NCBI GenBank assembly: GCA_018894105.1
Contig: CM032122.1
Location: forward strand, 39,959,404-40,023,403
Direction: 5' to 3'
Length of the DNA: 64,000 nucleotides
Source: Jacaranda mimosifolia
Taxonomy: Eukaryota > Streptophyta > Magnoliopsida > Lamiales > Bignoniaceae
Below the pieces are notes generated by a model. That model worked only from the letters and a program-made list of their open reading frames with translations, was not told the DNA's origin and did no database searches. A program made the position numbers and the translations under genes. This document shows, piece after piece, positions 32,923 to 42,577 of the stretch; the stretch's first letter is position 1; the number at the start of each line of letters is the position of its first letter.

Positions 32923-35129
32923 TCAATGGGAAATAGAGTTCGGTATAATCTGCAAAAATTTCGCCCTTGCTGAGGGGTCAGTTGAAAATCGACCCAAGAC
33001 AGCAATTGTAGCAGTATTGCTTCCAAACTTCTCAATCCCACGAGAAATCATACAAGTGTGACTAGCTTCGACAACTACCACTACATCTTCACCTAAGAAT
33101 GATGAAACCGTCTCAGCTATCTGTCTGGTCAGCCTCTCCTGTACTTGGAGCTTGAAGCCGTAAAAATGTACTATTGACTGTAGAAGGGATTTTCCGACAG
33201 CGTTGAGTCCATTCGGGCTGTAATAACCTATGTGGACTACACCATGAAAAGGAAGTAAATGGTGTTCACATTGCGACCAGAACAACAAATTCATCTCAGA
33301 ACAGAGATGGTCTTCATTCCAGCTGATGTCCCCATTGGAAGTTAGAGAATCCCTCTTAGATCGGACAAATCCATTTAGCTTCAAATCCAGATTAGAGTTT
33401 TTGAAATTCATTAACCACTTAATGAAGCGAGCAGGAGTCTCTTCAAGCTCTTTCCTTAATGGGTCCTCGCCTAGAGAACAAAGTATCGAAGATACTGCAC
33501 CAAGCATGGCTGGATCTGATACCCCCATCTTGCAAAATGTATGAAAGGGACACCAAGGTTTGTCATCTGAGGAATGGACATCCTTGATGTTTATTCCTCG
33601 TAATCTCAGAAGACCTAGGAAATCAGCCCAGGTATCTGCTTTTTCATCATCGAAAACTCCCGAGCCGGACTTAACTAATATCTTCACCCAAGCTTTGTGA
33701 TTTGGATCGAAAAGCGCTGATTCAAAGTTGGGGAAATGAATGTGAGAGCACTGCAGGATAACAGCAACTCCAGTTGGTTTAATGCCATGCTGCAAAGATG
33801 AACAAATCTCATTGGCCAATCGCCGTGGATCTTGAAGGCGTTTGGCAAAGACTTCAGCAACTCGAGAGAGCTTGCTTAGGCCGACAACTCTCTGACCGGA
33901 CGGGACATAACCGACGTGACAGTTGACCTGGAATGGGAGCAAGCAAGACTCGCAATATGAGAAGAGATCAAGATCTCGAACCACTACAAGCCCACCTGCT
34001 CCGCCAGCATGACCAACTCGGCTATCCAATCCTGCTTCAGGGAATAAAGCACCACCAACGATTTCCTTCACCTTTTGCTTATAACCTGGATATACATCAA
34101 AGGGGGAGCATTATATTACAAGCATGAACTGGAATCTAACTTCTGTAACAAACAACAAAATATTTGTTGAACTTTGTGCAAAATGTGACTCCATAAGACC
34201 AGCACAATACTATTAGAACTATTCTATATATGCATACTGGAATCGGAAGACAAAATAAACAAGTAGATTTTGTTATAACAATAAGCTGGTCTACATTGGC
34301 GATAACAAATACAAGCAGACGGATAATAAACCTTTCAAAGCCAATAGGAATATAAATTAAGCATATCAAACACCTTGCAGCCAAACCTCAATATGCATGG
34401 ACAAAGGCAAATTGATTTACTAAATTGACTAGCCAGAATATTTAATTCTGGGTTCTCATTTGCATACATGATTTTTAATAAATTCCCCCTCAGTTTCTCC
34501 AAAGATCACTTCTGCAGTTTGTCCACCAAACTTCAAGAACTCACATAGGCCTCCAGCTATAATCTTTCCAATGTTAACCGTCTTCAAAGTTGTCAAATAA
34601 AGTTAATCAAGAAATGCACTTTTAAAACAAGGAACAAAATTCTAATCTGTTTACAGGATGCTAATATCAAAACATCCATTTGCTTGGAACAACATGTTCA
34701 GCTTCTCACTAAAGCTATCCAGCAGCAGTAATTCAAGAATTTGAAGCTCCAAAATACCACAGATCTCATAGTATTAATCCTCTATTTCATAAAAAAATCC
34801 ATAGGTTACTGGAAAGCAACAGATCCAACTGCAATGAGGACTATTATATTACTTAATGAATAAAAACCATGAAGATCAATAACAAAGATAGAGAAGAGCA
34901 ATGGAAAACCACCTCTAGTCCCTTCTCTGAAGGCCTTGGCCACACGTAGAGGGGTCTTTCTCAGACCTTCACGATTGTAATCTTCGCCCAAACCCTGCAA
35001 CAGGACTTTTACAGCTTCCTCAATGGCCAGAGTCTCAGGCTCCTCCTCAAAACTCAGCTCAACACAGTCCCCAATATTCACTCCATTCCTCAGTTCCACA
35101 TCATAATGCCCCTCATCTAAAGCGCCCAT
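32923..35129 (-). CDS. GCH1: GTP cyclohydrolase I, plant two-domain form
   Basis: Two exons on the minus strand, 35129-34913 and 34085-32923, joined in phase 1 (AGAG|GTGG ... CCAG|GTTATAAG). They give 459 residues, close to the Arabidopsis enzyme (about 466). The enzyme converts GTP to dihydroneopterin triphosphate, the first pterin step of folate synthesis, in the cytosol. The protein has two tandem GCHI-like domains, as in known plant enzymes. Domain 1 has YCESCLLPFQ and CSHIHFP, degenerate at the zinc site. Domain 2 has SQCEHHLLPFHG, LQVQERLTRQIAET and HTCMISRGIEKFGS, carrying Cys/His zinc ligands. Plant work shows neither half is active alone. Start: the upstream in-frame sequence has no further ATG, and MGALDEG matches the family N terminus. 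Confidence 0.96.
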
Positions 35130-36265
35130 TGACAAACAAAACAAATCCCACCCCCACCAACCAATCAACCAACTCAAATCACAGTTTCAAGATTCACAAC
35201 AGCTCTGATGTTCTATGATACAAAAACCCACCAACGAAAAATGGAAACAATGACAAGAGATTCAAACTTTGAGGCACGCCAGATGAGAACAACACAAATC
35301 AAACAATCAACACACTTAAGATTCAGCCAAAAGATTCTAACTTTTTGGCTTCCAAATGGAAACAATGACAAAAGATTCAAAGTTCAAGCTACCCCAGATG
35401 AAAAGAATAACCGAAAGACAAATAAGTCCCACAAATCAAACAATCAATACCAAGTTTCCAGAAATTGCTACACAACACATTAAAAAATTCGCTGCAGCCA
35501 AAAGGAACAACTGGATAGAGAGACAAAGCGCTGTTGTTGAGAGAAGAGGAGGAGGAGGGTGAGGTATGTGTGTTTGTGCAAATTTCTCAGGTATATAAAA
35601 CGTAGGGTTGCCATTGGTTTTGGAATGTGTGGAAGGAGTTTCCCTTTTTCTTAATCAATTTCCCAAGAATTGCTTAGATTTGGCTCGTCTGAAAGTGGGA
35701 CCCAAATGAATGGGTGCTTGTTGTAAGATGGCTGCAACATATGGGTTGGTCAGCTGTCGCTTTCGGACATGGATTTCGATTTTGTACAAGCCCTTATAGC
35801 ATGGTGGCGGTCAAGCTCCTACCAGAGTCAGTGGTTTGGTGTGGCTAATGAGTTTTGGTAAGGAAGACGATTTTCAGTTACACTCGCCAACTTGGAAAAG
35901 AATTGGTCCAATTGGATATAGTAGAGAAAGTGACAACAAAAGCCCCATTGGGTTAGGCTTCTTGACGACTTTGGAAAATTTTAATTCAAATTTGATTTTG
36001 ATTGATTTTAAAAGTAGGTACATTTAGATTTATAATTGTATTTGTTATTTAATTTATTGGGTTTAATTTTAATTTGACATGGAATTAGCATGTGCACTCG
36101 TACAAGGTATACAAGTTGTTCAAAATATTATAAATAAAAAATGTAGACATTAGTATATTTTAATTGTCACATTATATTTCTCTTTATAATTTTAAATTTT
36201 AGCTTCTATAATATTATATTTTTTATTTTTATTAGTAATTATAATTAAACATTATTCATCGTTAT
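35130..36265. other. GCH1 leader/promoter and spacer
   Basis: An imperfect duplication spans 35241-35452 in the probable leader. A pyrimidine-rich tract (minus strand CCTCCTCCTCCTC) lies near 35545-35562, and a TATATAAAA/TTTTATATA sequence at about 35592-35600 is a candidate core promoter. From 36000 to 36265 the sequence is AT-rich and featureless up to the LTR element. Confidence 0.5.
35241..35452. repeat. Imperfect tandem duplication in the GCH1 5' leader
   Basis: Copies start at 35241 and 35356 (period about 115 bp). Both open ATGGAAACAATGACAA.AG, continue AGATTCAAA, contain CCAGATGA, and end with CACAAATCAAACAATCAA. It sits 110-320 bp upstream of the GCH1 ATG. Confidence 0.8.
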
Positions 36266-36941
36266 TGATATGGGGTGACCCAAGTACCTTGGGCCCAAAT
36301 CAAGCTGGCCCAGAGATGCAGCGCCAAGCCCAATCTTGCATACGAGGCCCATAGGTGCAATCGATTTCGGTCGACCTCTTTCTTGACCCGTGCCTCCTTG
36401 GCAGAACAGCGTTTGGTCGACAAAGGTCGAGATAGTACAGTGTACTGCCTCCGCATTAAATGCACTAGTGGGCAGCACATCTCCGCATTAATGGCGCATG
36501 CCGCCCCCTTACAGTCTGATACAGTAGGCGCCTCAACAGTGTATTACTATGTCCTTAAAACCTGGAAGGGCAGTTACCTGGAACTATGCAGAGAGAGGAA
36601 ATTACTAATCACCCTTTGCACAGGGGGGTAAAGGCCCTTTGAATGTACCGGGGGCATCTTGGACAATTCCCCAAAAATGAGAAGGCTATAAATACTCTCA
36701 CTTCAACCTTTCTAAGGTATGCTCTCATACATACACAAAGCCCTTACTTTGCTGCTCGATATATCTCGTCAATCCGTACTGACTTAAGCGTCGGAGGACC
36801 TGAGTCGAGGGCTCCTCGGCTAGCCTGACGTTTGCTGTGATTACAGGATTCGACCCATCTGAACCAGAATACCGACCAGTGAGGTCGAGTTTCATCCAAT
36901 CTCGTAGTTGGACCAGTACACAACGAATTGAACCCTCATCA
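36266..36941 (+). repeat. 5' LTR
   Basis: TG...CA bounded. A TATA box (GGCTATAAATACTC) lies at about 36684-36697, roughly 240 bp before the LTR end, marking the likely U3/R border. Confidence 0.93.
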
Positions 36942-36961
36942 TTTGGCGCTGTCTGTTGGAA
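36942..36961 (+). promoter_or_regulatory. Primer-binding site of the LTR element
   Basis: TTTGGCGCTGTCTGTTGGAA directly follows the 5' LTR. It is the position and sequence type of a tRNA-primed minus-strand start in gypsy elements. Confidence 0.7.
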
Positions 36962-37087
36962 TGCCGGGCTTAACATAAATTGCTGCATTGCCTCTCGACG
37001 CACCAACAACAGTATCCGATTGAACTCAGCCAGAGCCTCCGCTAGACCTGCATTCCGGCCCGCAGATCAACCAGAATTGTAACCGAC

Positions 37088-37875
37088 CTACAGATCCAAC
37101 TGTAGCTTTTTAACTAGCCCGTCCATTTTGGTCCTCTCTTGGACAGCTACGATCACTTGCTCATCCTTCTGCTCGAGGTCTTTTATCAGCTGACCAACCT
37201 GCCTCTCCAGCTCGTCGACTCTCATCTGCGAAGACTCGAGCTGAGCCTTCAGAGTCTCGATGTCCCCACCAGCCTCCAGCTGCTCTTGATCCGCTAGGGC
37301 CAGCTCCAACCTCCGATAAAAATTGTAGCCCAGTTGGCCGACCTGAAAGATAATGCTATCAGATACTCGATCAGAATGTAATGATACAAAAATAAAGCAG
37401 AAAACTTTACCATGTTGGCATGGTAAGCTAAATCCCGAAGAGCCGCATCCTGGCTCAGTCCCATGATCCTCTTCTAGTCAACCACGAACTGACCTGCTAA
37501 CAAGACTTTCAGAGTAGTAGCCCCGGTCGGCCCCGCAGAGTCCATGCAGAGTGAATTATGCACGATCGAGCTGGGTTCTGTCCCAAATCGAGAAGGAAAT
37601 TTTAGTAAGTTGAACAGCAGTTCATCCCCTCAGTCGCCAAAGAGATCATTCCCGATCGGCGGTCCCGACCCCGCTGCCTTGCCTTTTCCCCTTCCAAAAG
37701 CAGCCCTCTTCGGAGCAAGCCCCCCCTGCGCCACCATTGCCCTTTTACCCCGACCTGCGGGGCAATCGCCTATGGTCGCGAGCTGTCGACCAGGTGATGG
37801 CGTCGGAGAAGGAGTAGGCGCCGCGGCTTCTTGGCGAGGCTCCTCGATTGCAGTGGCTGCTCGGTGAGCCACCAT
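37088..37875 (-). pseudogene. Antisense coding unit inside the LTR element (coiled-coil protein remnant)
   Basis: On the minus strand one reading frame runs from about 37875 to the stop at 37088. It is broken only by TGA 37630-37632 and TAG 37474-37476, plus a 68-bp intron at 37343-37410 with proper GT...AG ends (ATG|GTAAAG, TTTCAG|GTCGG). The 5' part is Pro/Ala-rich then basic (KGKAAGSGPP). The 3' exon is a heptad-rich coiled coil (LKAQLESSQMRVDELERQVG...). Upstream on the same strand are a TATA box (38096-38103) and a plausible leader. Antisense ORFs are known in Tat/Retand gypsy elements. Their function is unknown and I do not recognise this protein. Confidence 0.65.
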
Positions 37876-38095
37876 ACCTCAAACTGGGTGGCCTCACTAT
37901 CCCCCCCTCGACTACCCTTAGAACTGTATAAACCCAGCATGATGTCAAAAATCTAAAGGACATGAAGTAGAAATGAAGGAGCACTTACTGAATAGAAGAG
38001 CTAAAAGCAGAAAATCTTGAATGCGAGGATGTTTGGATAAGCGCTCGACCAGAAGCTAATGCAGTAAAAGTAAAAATGATTGGTTTTACCACGGA

Positions 38096-38103
38096 TATTT
38101 ATA
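38096..38103 (-). promoter_or_regulatory. TATA box for the antisense unit
   Basis: The minus strand reads CCCCTATAAATATC, a strong TATA box about 220 bp upstream of the start of the antisense reading frame and in a GC-balanced stretch. Confidence 0.6.
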
Positions 38104-38298
38104 GGGGAACGAACGCGAGAAACCAAGCGCCGGTAATAATGCATGTAACCGCCACGCCACTCCATGCGCGCCATGATGTAACCGCTCAATAAATGCGCCA
38201 AACCCTAGTCGACCTTTGAAAAACCTTGGTCGATTCTCAAAAATGTTCATCAAGCTACTTTCCCCACGCTTCTCGTTGAATCATCGCTCAGCCTTTCG

Positions 38299-38313
38299 AA
38301 GTGGGGGGACTCA
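38299..38313 (+). promoter_or_regulatory. Polypurine tract of the LTR element
   Basis: AAGTGGGGGGACTCA abuts the 3' LTR, the position for plus-strand priming. Confidence 0.8.
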
Positions 38314-38978
38314 TGATATGGGGTGGCCTAAGTACCTTGGGCCCAAACCAAGCTGGCCCAAAGACGCAACGCTAGGCCCAATCTTCCATCCGAGGCCCAT
38401 AGGTGCAATCTACCTCGGTCGACCTCTTTCTTGACCAGTACCTCCGTGGCAGAACGGCGTCTGGTCGACTTTGTCGACCAGAGAAGTCGAGACAGTATAG
38501 TGCACTGCCTCCGCATTAAATCCACTGGCGGGCGACACGCCTCTGCATTAATGGCGATGTCACCCGCTTACAGTCTGACATAGCAGGCGCCTACCGCGCC
38601 TCAACAGTGTACTACCATGTTCTTAAAACCTGGAAGGGCAGTTACCTGGAACTATGCAGAGAGAGGAAATTACTAATCACCCCTTGCACAATGGGGATAA
38701 AGGCCCTTTGAATGTACCGGGGGCATCTCAGACAATTCCCCAAAAAGGAGAAGGCTATAAATATTCTCACTTCAACCTTTCTAAGGTATGCTCTCATACA
38801 TACACAAAGCTCTTACTCTGCTGCTCGATATAGCTCGCCGATCTGTACTGACTCGGGTAGCCTGATGTTTGCTGTGATTGCAGGATTCGACCCACCTAAA
38901 CAAGAATACCGACTAGTGAAGTCGAGTTTCATCCAATCTCGTAGTTGGACCAATACACAACGAATTGAACCCTCATCA
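38314..38978 (+). repeat. 3' LTR
   Basis: Homologous to 36266-36941 over its full length with substitutions and small indels (11 bp shorter overall). It has a 5-bp target duplication GTTAT on its outer side. Confidence 0.93.
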
Positions 38979-38983
38979 GTTAT

Positions 38984-40639
38984 CATACATGAATTCTACA
39001 TTTTAAACTTATTAAAAATGTGTGTGGTCAAGGTACTTAAAATGAATATATATATATAATATGCCACGTTTAAGAATCTAAATCCGTAATTTCTTGTACT
39101 GACATATTTGAAATTCTTAATCTATAGTTTGTAAATGATGACTATGGAAATATTGAAATTATGTTATTTTAATTGTATAGCTTTTTGAATTATTCATTAT
39201 TCATCTATCTATATAAATAAAAGTTATCAAGAGCAAAAGTGGAGATCAATAAACTTTAATACTTGGCTATAATGCCATTTTAATCTCTTATAATATGTCT
39301 ATTGGAATTCCAAGTTTTATTTTGTTGTCGTACTTACATTTTTAAAAAAATTATTTTAAAATAGTTTACGTTTTTAGTTTCAATTTTTTTTCAATTAATA
39401 AATATATTATTCTTGTTCGTTTTTAACCTAAGGATGTCTCGCCATTATGATATTTATTAGTTCTTTAACATAATAATTAATCTTGTTGTACAATAAATTA
39501 ATCTTTTATCAAAATATTGTATTCAGATTTCAAATATACATAAGTAGGAACAAAATAAGATTCTATATATTTTAGAAGTTCATTTAAAATGGCACCAAAT
39601 AATTTGAATAAGAAGCAAGCAGCAGACTATGTGTGACCCAGGTAAGCTCAACTAGTTTAATGAAAATAGAAAATTATCATGGAGAGAATGGAAAGGATAG
39701 GAAAATTCCATTAATTGTAGTTTCATGATTATAGTTATTATAACATTATCATAATTATATCCCGTTCAAGCATTGAATCAAAAATGAACTCATAATAACA
39801 CTATAATAAGTTAAGAATTTCATATAAACATTTATTAAGAAACTATTTTGCAAATTTTTTACTAGGTTTATAACGATTAACTTGAGATCATCTTACCTAA
39901 AAGTACTGCACTTATCATTCAATTTCATAGACTTCTATTGTATTTCTTTTCAGTTTGTCTATTGAAAAGAGACATTGATTTTTAGATAAGCTTTCTTGTT
40001 TCAACATTTATGAATATCTATTATATGAATTATATTTTCAATATATTTGAATGGATTTATCAATTGGCATATATTATTATATTCATTGAGAAACCCAAAC
40101 TAGAAGAAGGTAAAAGACCAGAAATTAATATAACATAACTAGCTACTGAGTTTCCCATCAATCTCATCACCGTTATGCTATTTATTATCGTACGTGGCAA
40201 CATTTTTAATTAATGGCGGTGATTAATTTAGTTTATAGTTGGAGTATATTCTATATCAACACAAACATTCTCGAATGCTTTGATGGAGTAATAATACTCA
40301 ATTTAAATATTCTAAAACATTTTAAAATAGTTGCAACAATTTAGAATGTTTTATGCAGACAGCATGCTATATTATTACACATAACATACACACATAAGGA
40401 CACCAAAATTTGATACATTTTCGTGTTTCATTCCTTTTGTGACTTTAAAAATTTGCTCTTTTGAGATAAATCTCTAACTAAATCTGAATTAGAAATATGA
40501 ATAGATCTTGGTAAGTTGTAAGCATTAGTTATTTTTGAGCCATTGAAGTTTGATTATCGGATTCTAGTAGCTTACTAACCTTCATGTATACAGTGTACTG
40601 TGTATGTATTACGTCTTGATAATTAACCAAATTTAATTT
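38984..40639. other. AT-rich spacer between LTR element and P450 pair
   Basis: No gene or element was recognised in about 1.65 kb. From about 40609 to the stop codon the sequence resembles the 3' flank of the second P450 (both contain ATAATTAACCAAATT), so the tandem duplication begins here. Confidence 0.6.
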
Positions 40640-42494
40640 TCATATATAGAGCTCTGGAGGCAGTCGTGGAGTAATCACCACTTCCAACGGATTAGCCCTG
40701 GGCATGGTAATCGCAATCCCTTCAGCCATATCCACCGGTTGGTCTCCCAGCGGAGCAAAATCAAAACCCTGAACCAAACGAGCGATTGTCAAGTAGGTGA
40801 CCTGCATGGCAAATATTGCTCCAGGGCAAGATCTCCTGCCTGCCCCAAATGGGGCGAACTCAAATTGCTTCCCCAGGACATCTATTTGCTCGTGGTTTCT
40901 CAAAAATCTTTCCGGCAGAAACTTATCGGGCTCCGCCCAAAACCGAGGGTCCCGGTGCAGCTTCAGCAGATTTACAAACAACTGGGTGCCCTTGGGAATG
41001 AGATAGCCGCCGAGCAGGCAGTCTTCCACCGCCTCGTGGGGCAGCGATATGGGCAGCGGTGGGTACAAGCGCAGGGTTTCTTTGGCGATGGCCTGGAGAT
41101 AGGGTAAGTTCTTGATATCGGATTCTTGGACCCATCTTTGCTTGCCTATTTTCTCGTCTATCTCTTGTTGAGCTCTCTTCATGACTTCTTTGTGGTTTAC
41201 TAGCAGTGATAGAAGCCATGTCAAGTAGATAGCTGTTGTATCAAATCCCCCCAAGATGACATTCTGCATGATTGAATCATACAAGTTAGAGAATGAATGT
41301 GTACATTTATGTGTACAAGTTTGCACGCTATCGAGTGGGAAATACTTGCACTGTGTTTGGATGAGTTTATAAGTCTAAACTAAGTTTGAAAGTCTTAAAG
41401 ATTTTGAAAAATGTTTGATACGTTTTTTTTTTTAATTATAAAATATTAAAATAAGATGTTAACATTTTATAAATTAAATTCCAAAAATATCTAGCCAAAC
41501 TCCTCATTATTAGAAGACTTCGGATTGTGTGTGTGTGTGTGTGTAAACTCACCACAACTGTTGCTTTTATAATTGTTCGTTTCGGGGGAGTATTAGTATT
41601 AATGTCCATGAACTTGTCGTCAGTGGTGGAAAGCATCACATCTATGAAGTCTTGCTCCTCTGATCCCACTTGATCATCTTTAACTCTTTTCTCAATATGT
41701 TCATCAATCCACCTCTCAATGATCCCATCCAATTCTTTCGAAACCCTTTTCATGCTCTTAATATGCCCTTGAGGATCCATCCATCTCAACAAAGGAATTG
41801 GGATCACATCAGCCAGCACGAACTCCCCCACCAAGTACGTGAACTCCCTGATAAGTTTTCTAAAACTTTCTACTTCCCCAGTTTCATCACCGTTCTTGTG
41901 ATGACCATTCCCATATCTTTTCCCAGCAATCGTCTTCACGATTATATTCAACGCGACTTTTTCAATCCAACGGCTGATCACTACTTTCGGTGATGAAGAT
42001 ATTTCCTCTTTTAGTTCTCTTATGCTCATGGAGATCTCTGATACTCGGAGGTTCCTCGTTGCCTTGAGCCTCCGGGCTGAAAGCACTTCCAATGAAACAA
42101 ACTTTCTCATTTCACGCCAATATGGGCCGTTGGCGAAGCCAAATGATGCATGGTCGTGGCCGAGATGCTTGCCCACGCTGGTTTTAGGTCTACTAGCGAA
42201 AGACTTGTCGTTGGTGGTGAAGCATTCCAGGACGGCTTCGCGGCTACTGACCACGACGGCCCGTTGCATGCCGAGCCAGAGAGTGAAGATGGGGCCATGT
42301 TTATCAGCAAGCTTGCCTAGAGTGCGAGCAATATGGTTTTGGTCACCAAGAAGAGGAAGGTGACCTATGATGGGCCAAGCACCAAATGGTTGTGGGGGAG
42401 AATTTACCTTACTGTCATGAGGATATTTTCTCCACAAATTGAAGAGCAAGGCCATGAACAGGACAATCCCACCAATTATTATACTTTCTCCCAT
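40640..42494 (-). CDS. Cytochrome P450, CYP82-type, tandem copy A
   Basis: Two exons on the minus strand, 42494-41553 and 41263-40640, with a 289-bp phase-0 intron (GTTGTG|GTGAGT ... CATGCAG|AATGTC). They give 521 residues, typical of CYP82. The open frame continues 30 bases upstream only to a TTG; the ATG at 42494 aligns with the start of copy B. Features: ER signal anchor (about 3-22), WRKYP, proline hinge SPPQPFGAWPIIGHL, I-helix GGFDTT (319-324) with the oxygen-activation Thr, ETLR (376-379), PERF (431-434), and haem loop FGAGRRSCPG with axial Cys 460. It ends PRLPPELYI as CYP82s do. The family hydroxylates flavones, coumarins, terpenoids or alkaloids at the ER with a CPR partner; the substrate here is unknown. 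A TATA-like ATAAATATC lies near 42567-42575. Confidence 0.94.
41353..41503. mobile_element. Small MITE-like insert in the intron of P450 copy A
   Basis: About 150 bp between GTGTTTGGATGAGTTTATAAG and an end that reverse-complements to GAGTTTGGCTAGATATTTTTGG. The same sequence lies in the intron of copy B (47352-47473), so it predates the duplication. It resembles the element at 55772-56139. A GT microsatellite (about 41526-41544) lies between it and the donor site. Confidence 0.55.
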
Positions 42495-42564
42495 CAACAT
42501 ATTTTTTGTATTTAGAAGAAACAATATTGGTAATTAGATTTTCTGCTTCAAGAAGAGCAAACCA

Positions 42565-42577
42565 GAGATATTTATGT
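42565..42577 (-). promoter_or_regulatory. TATA-like box of P450 copy A
   Basis: The minus strand reads ACATAAATATCTC about 75 bp upstream of the ATG. The aligned site before copy B is a better TATA box. Confidence 0.5.

Larger units (their letters stand above)
36266..38978 (+). mobile_element. Non-autonomous LTR retrotransposon, 2.7 kb, gypsy/Tat-like
   Basis: LTRs of 676 bp (36266-36941) and 665 bp (38314-38978) both run TGATATGGGG...CCCTCATCA and are flanked by a perfect 5-bp duplication GTTAT (36261-36265, 38979-38983). Just inside the 5' LTR is TTTGGCGCTGTCTGTTGGAA, resembling the TGGCGCC-type primer-binding site of gypsy elements. A polypurine tract (AAGTGGGGGGAC, 38299-38310) precedes the 3' LTR. 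The 1372-bp interior has no protease, reverse transcriptase or integrase. Instead it holds a decayed antisense coding unit. The first ~112 aligned LTR bases carry about 13 mismatches, so the insertion is old. Assignment to the Tat/Retand group rests on the antisense ORF and PBS type and is inference. Confidence 0.93.

Noticed and set aside
36275..36631. 118-codon ORF in the 5' LTR
   Set aside because: The frame is not kept in the 3' LTR, so it is not coding.
40739..41107. Plus-strand ORFs antisense to P450 exon 2 (also 46735-46956)
   Set aside because: They are reading-frame shadows of a conserved coding exon; repeated in both copies only because the exons are duplicates.
42022..42363. 113-codon plus-strand ORF antisense to P450 exon 1
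   Set aside because: Shadow ORF; composition follows the reverse complement of the P450 coding frame.
42495..42524. 10-residue upstream extension of P450 copy A
   Set aside because: It begins at TTG; an in-frame ATG also exists at residue 9, but the ATG at 42494 aligns exactly with the start of copy B.
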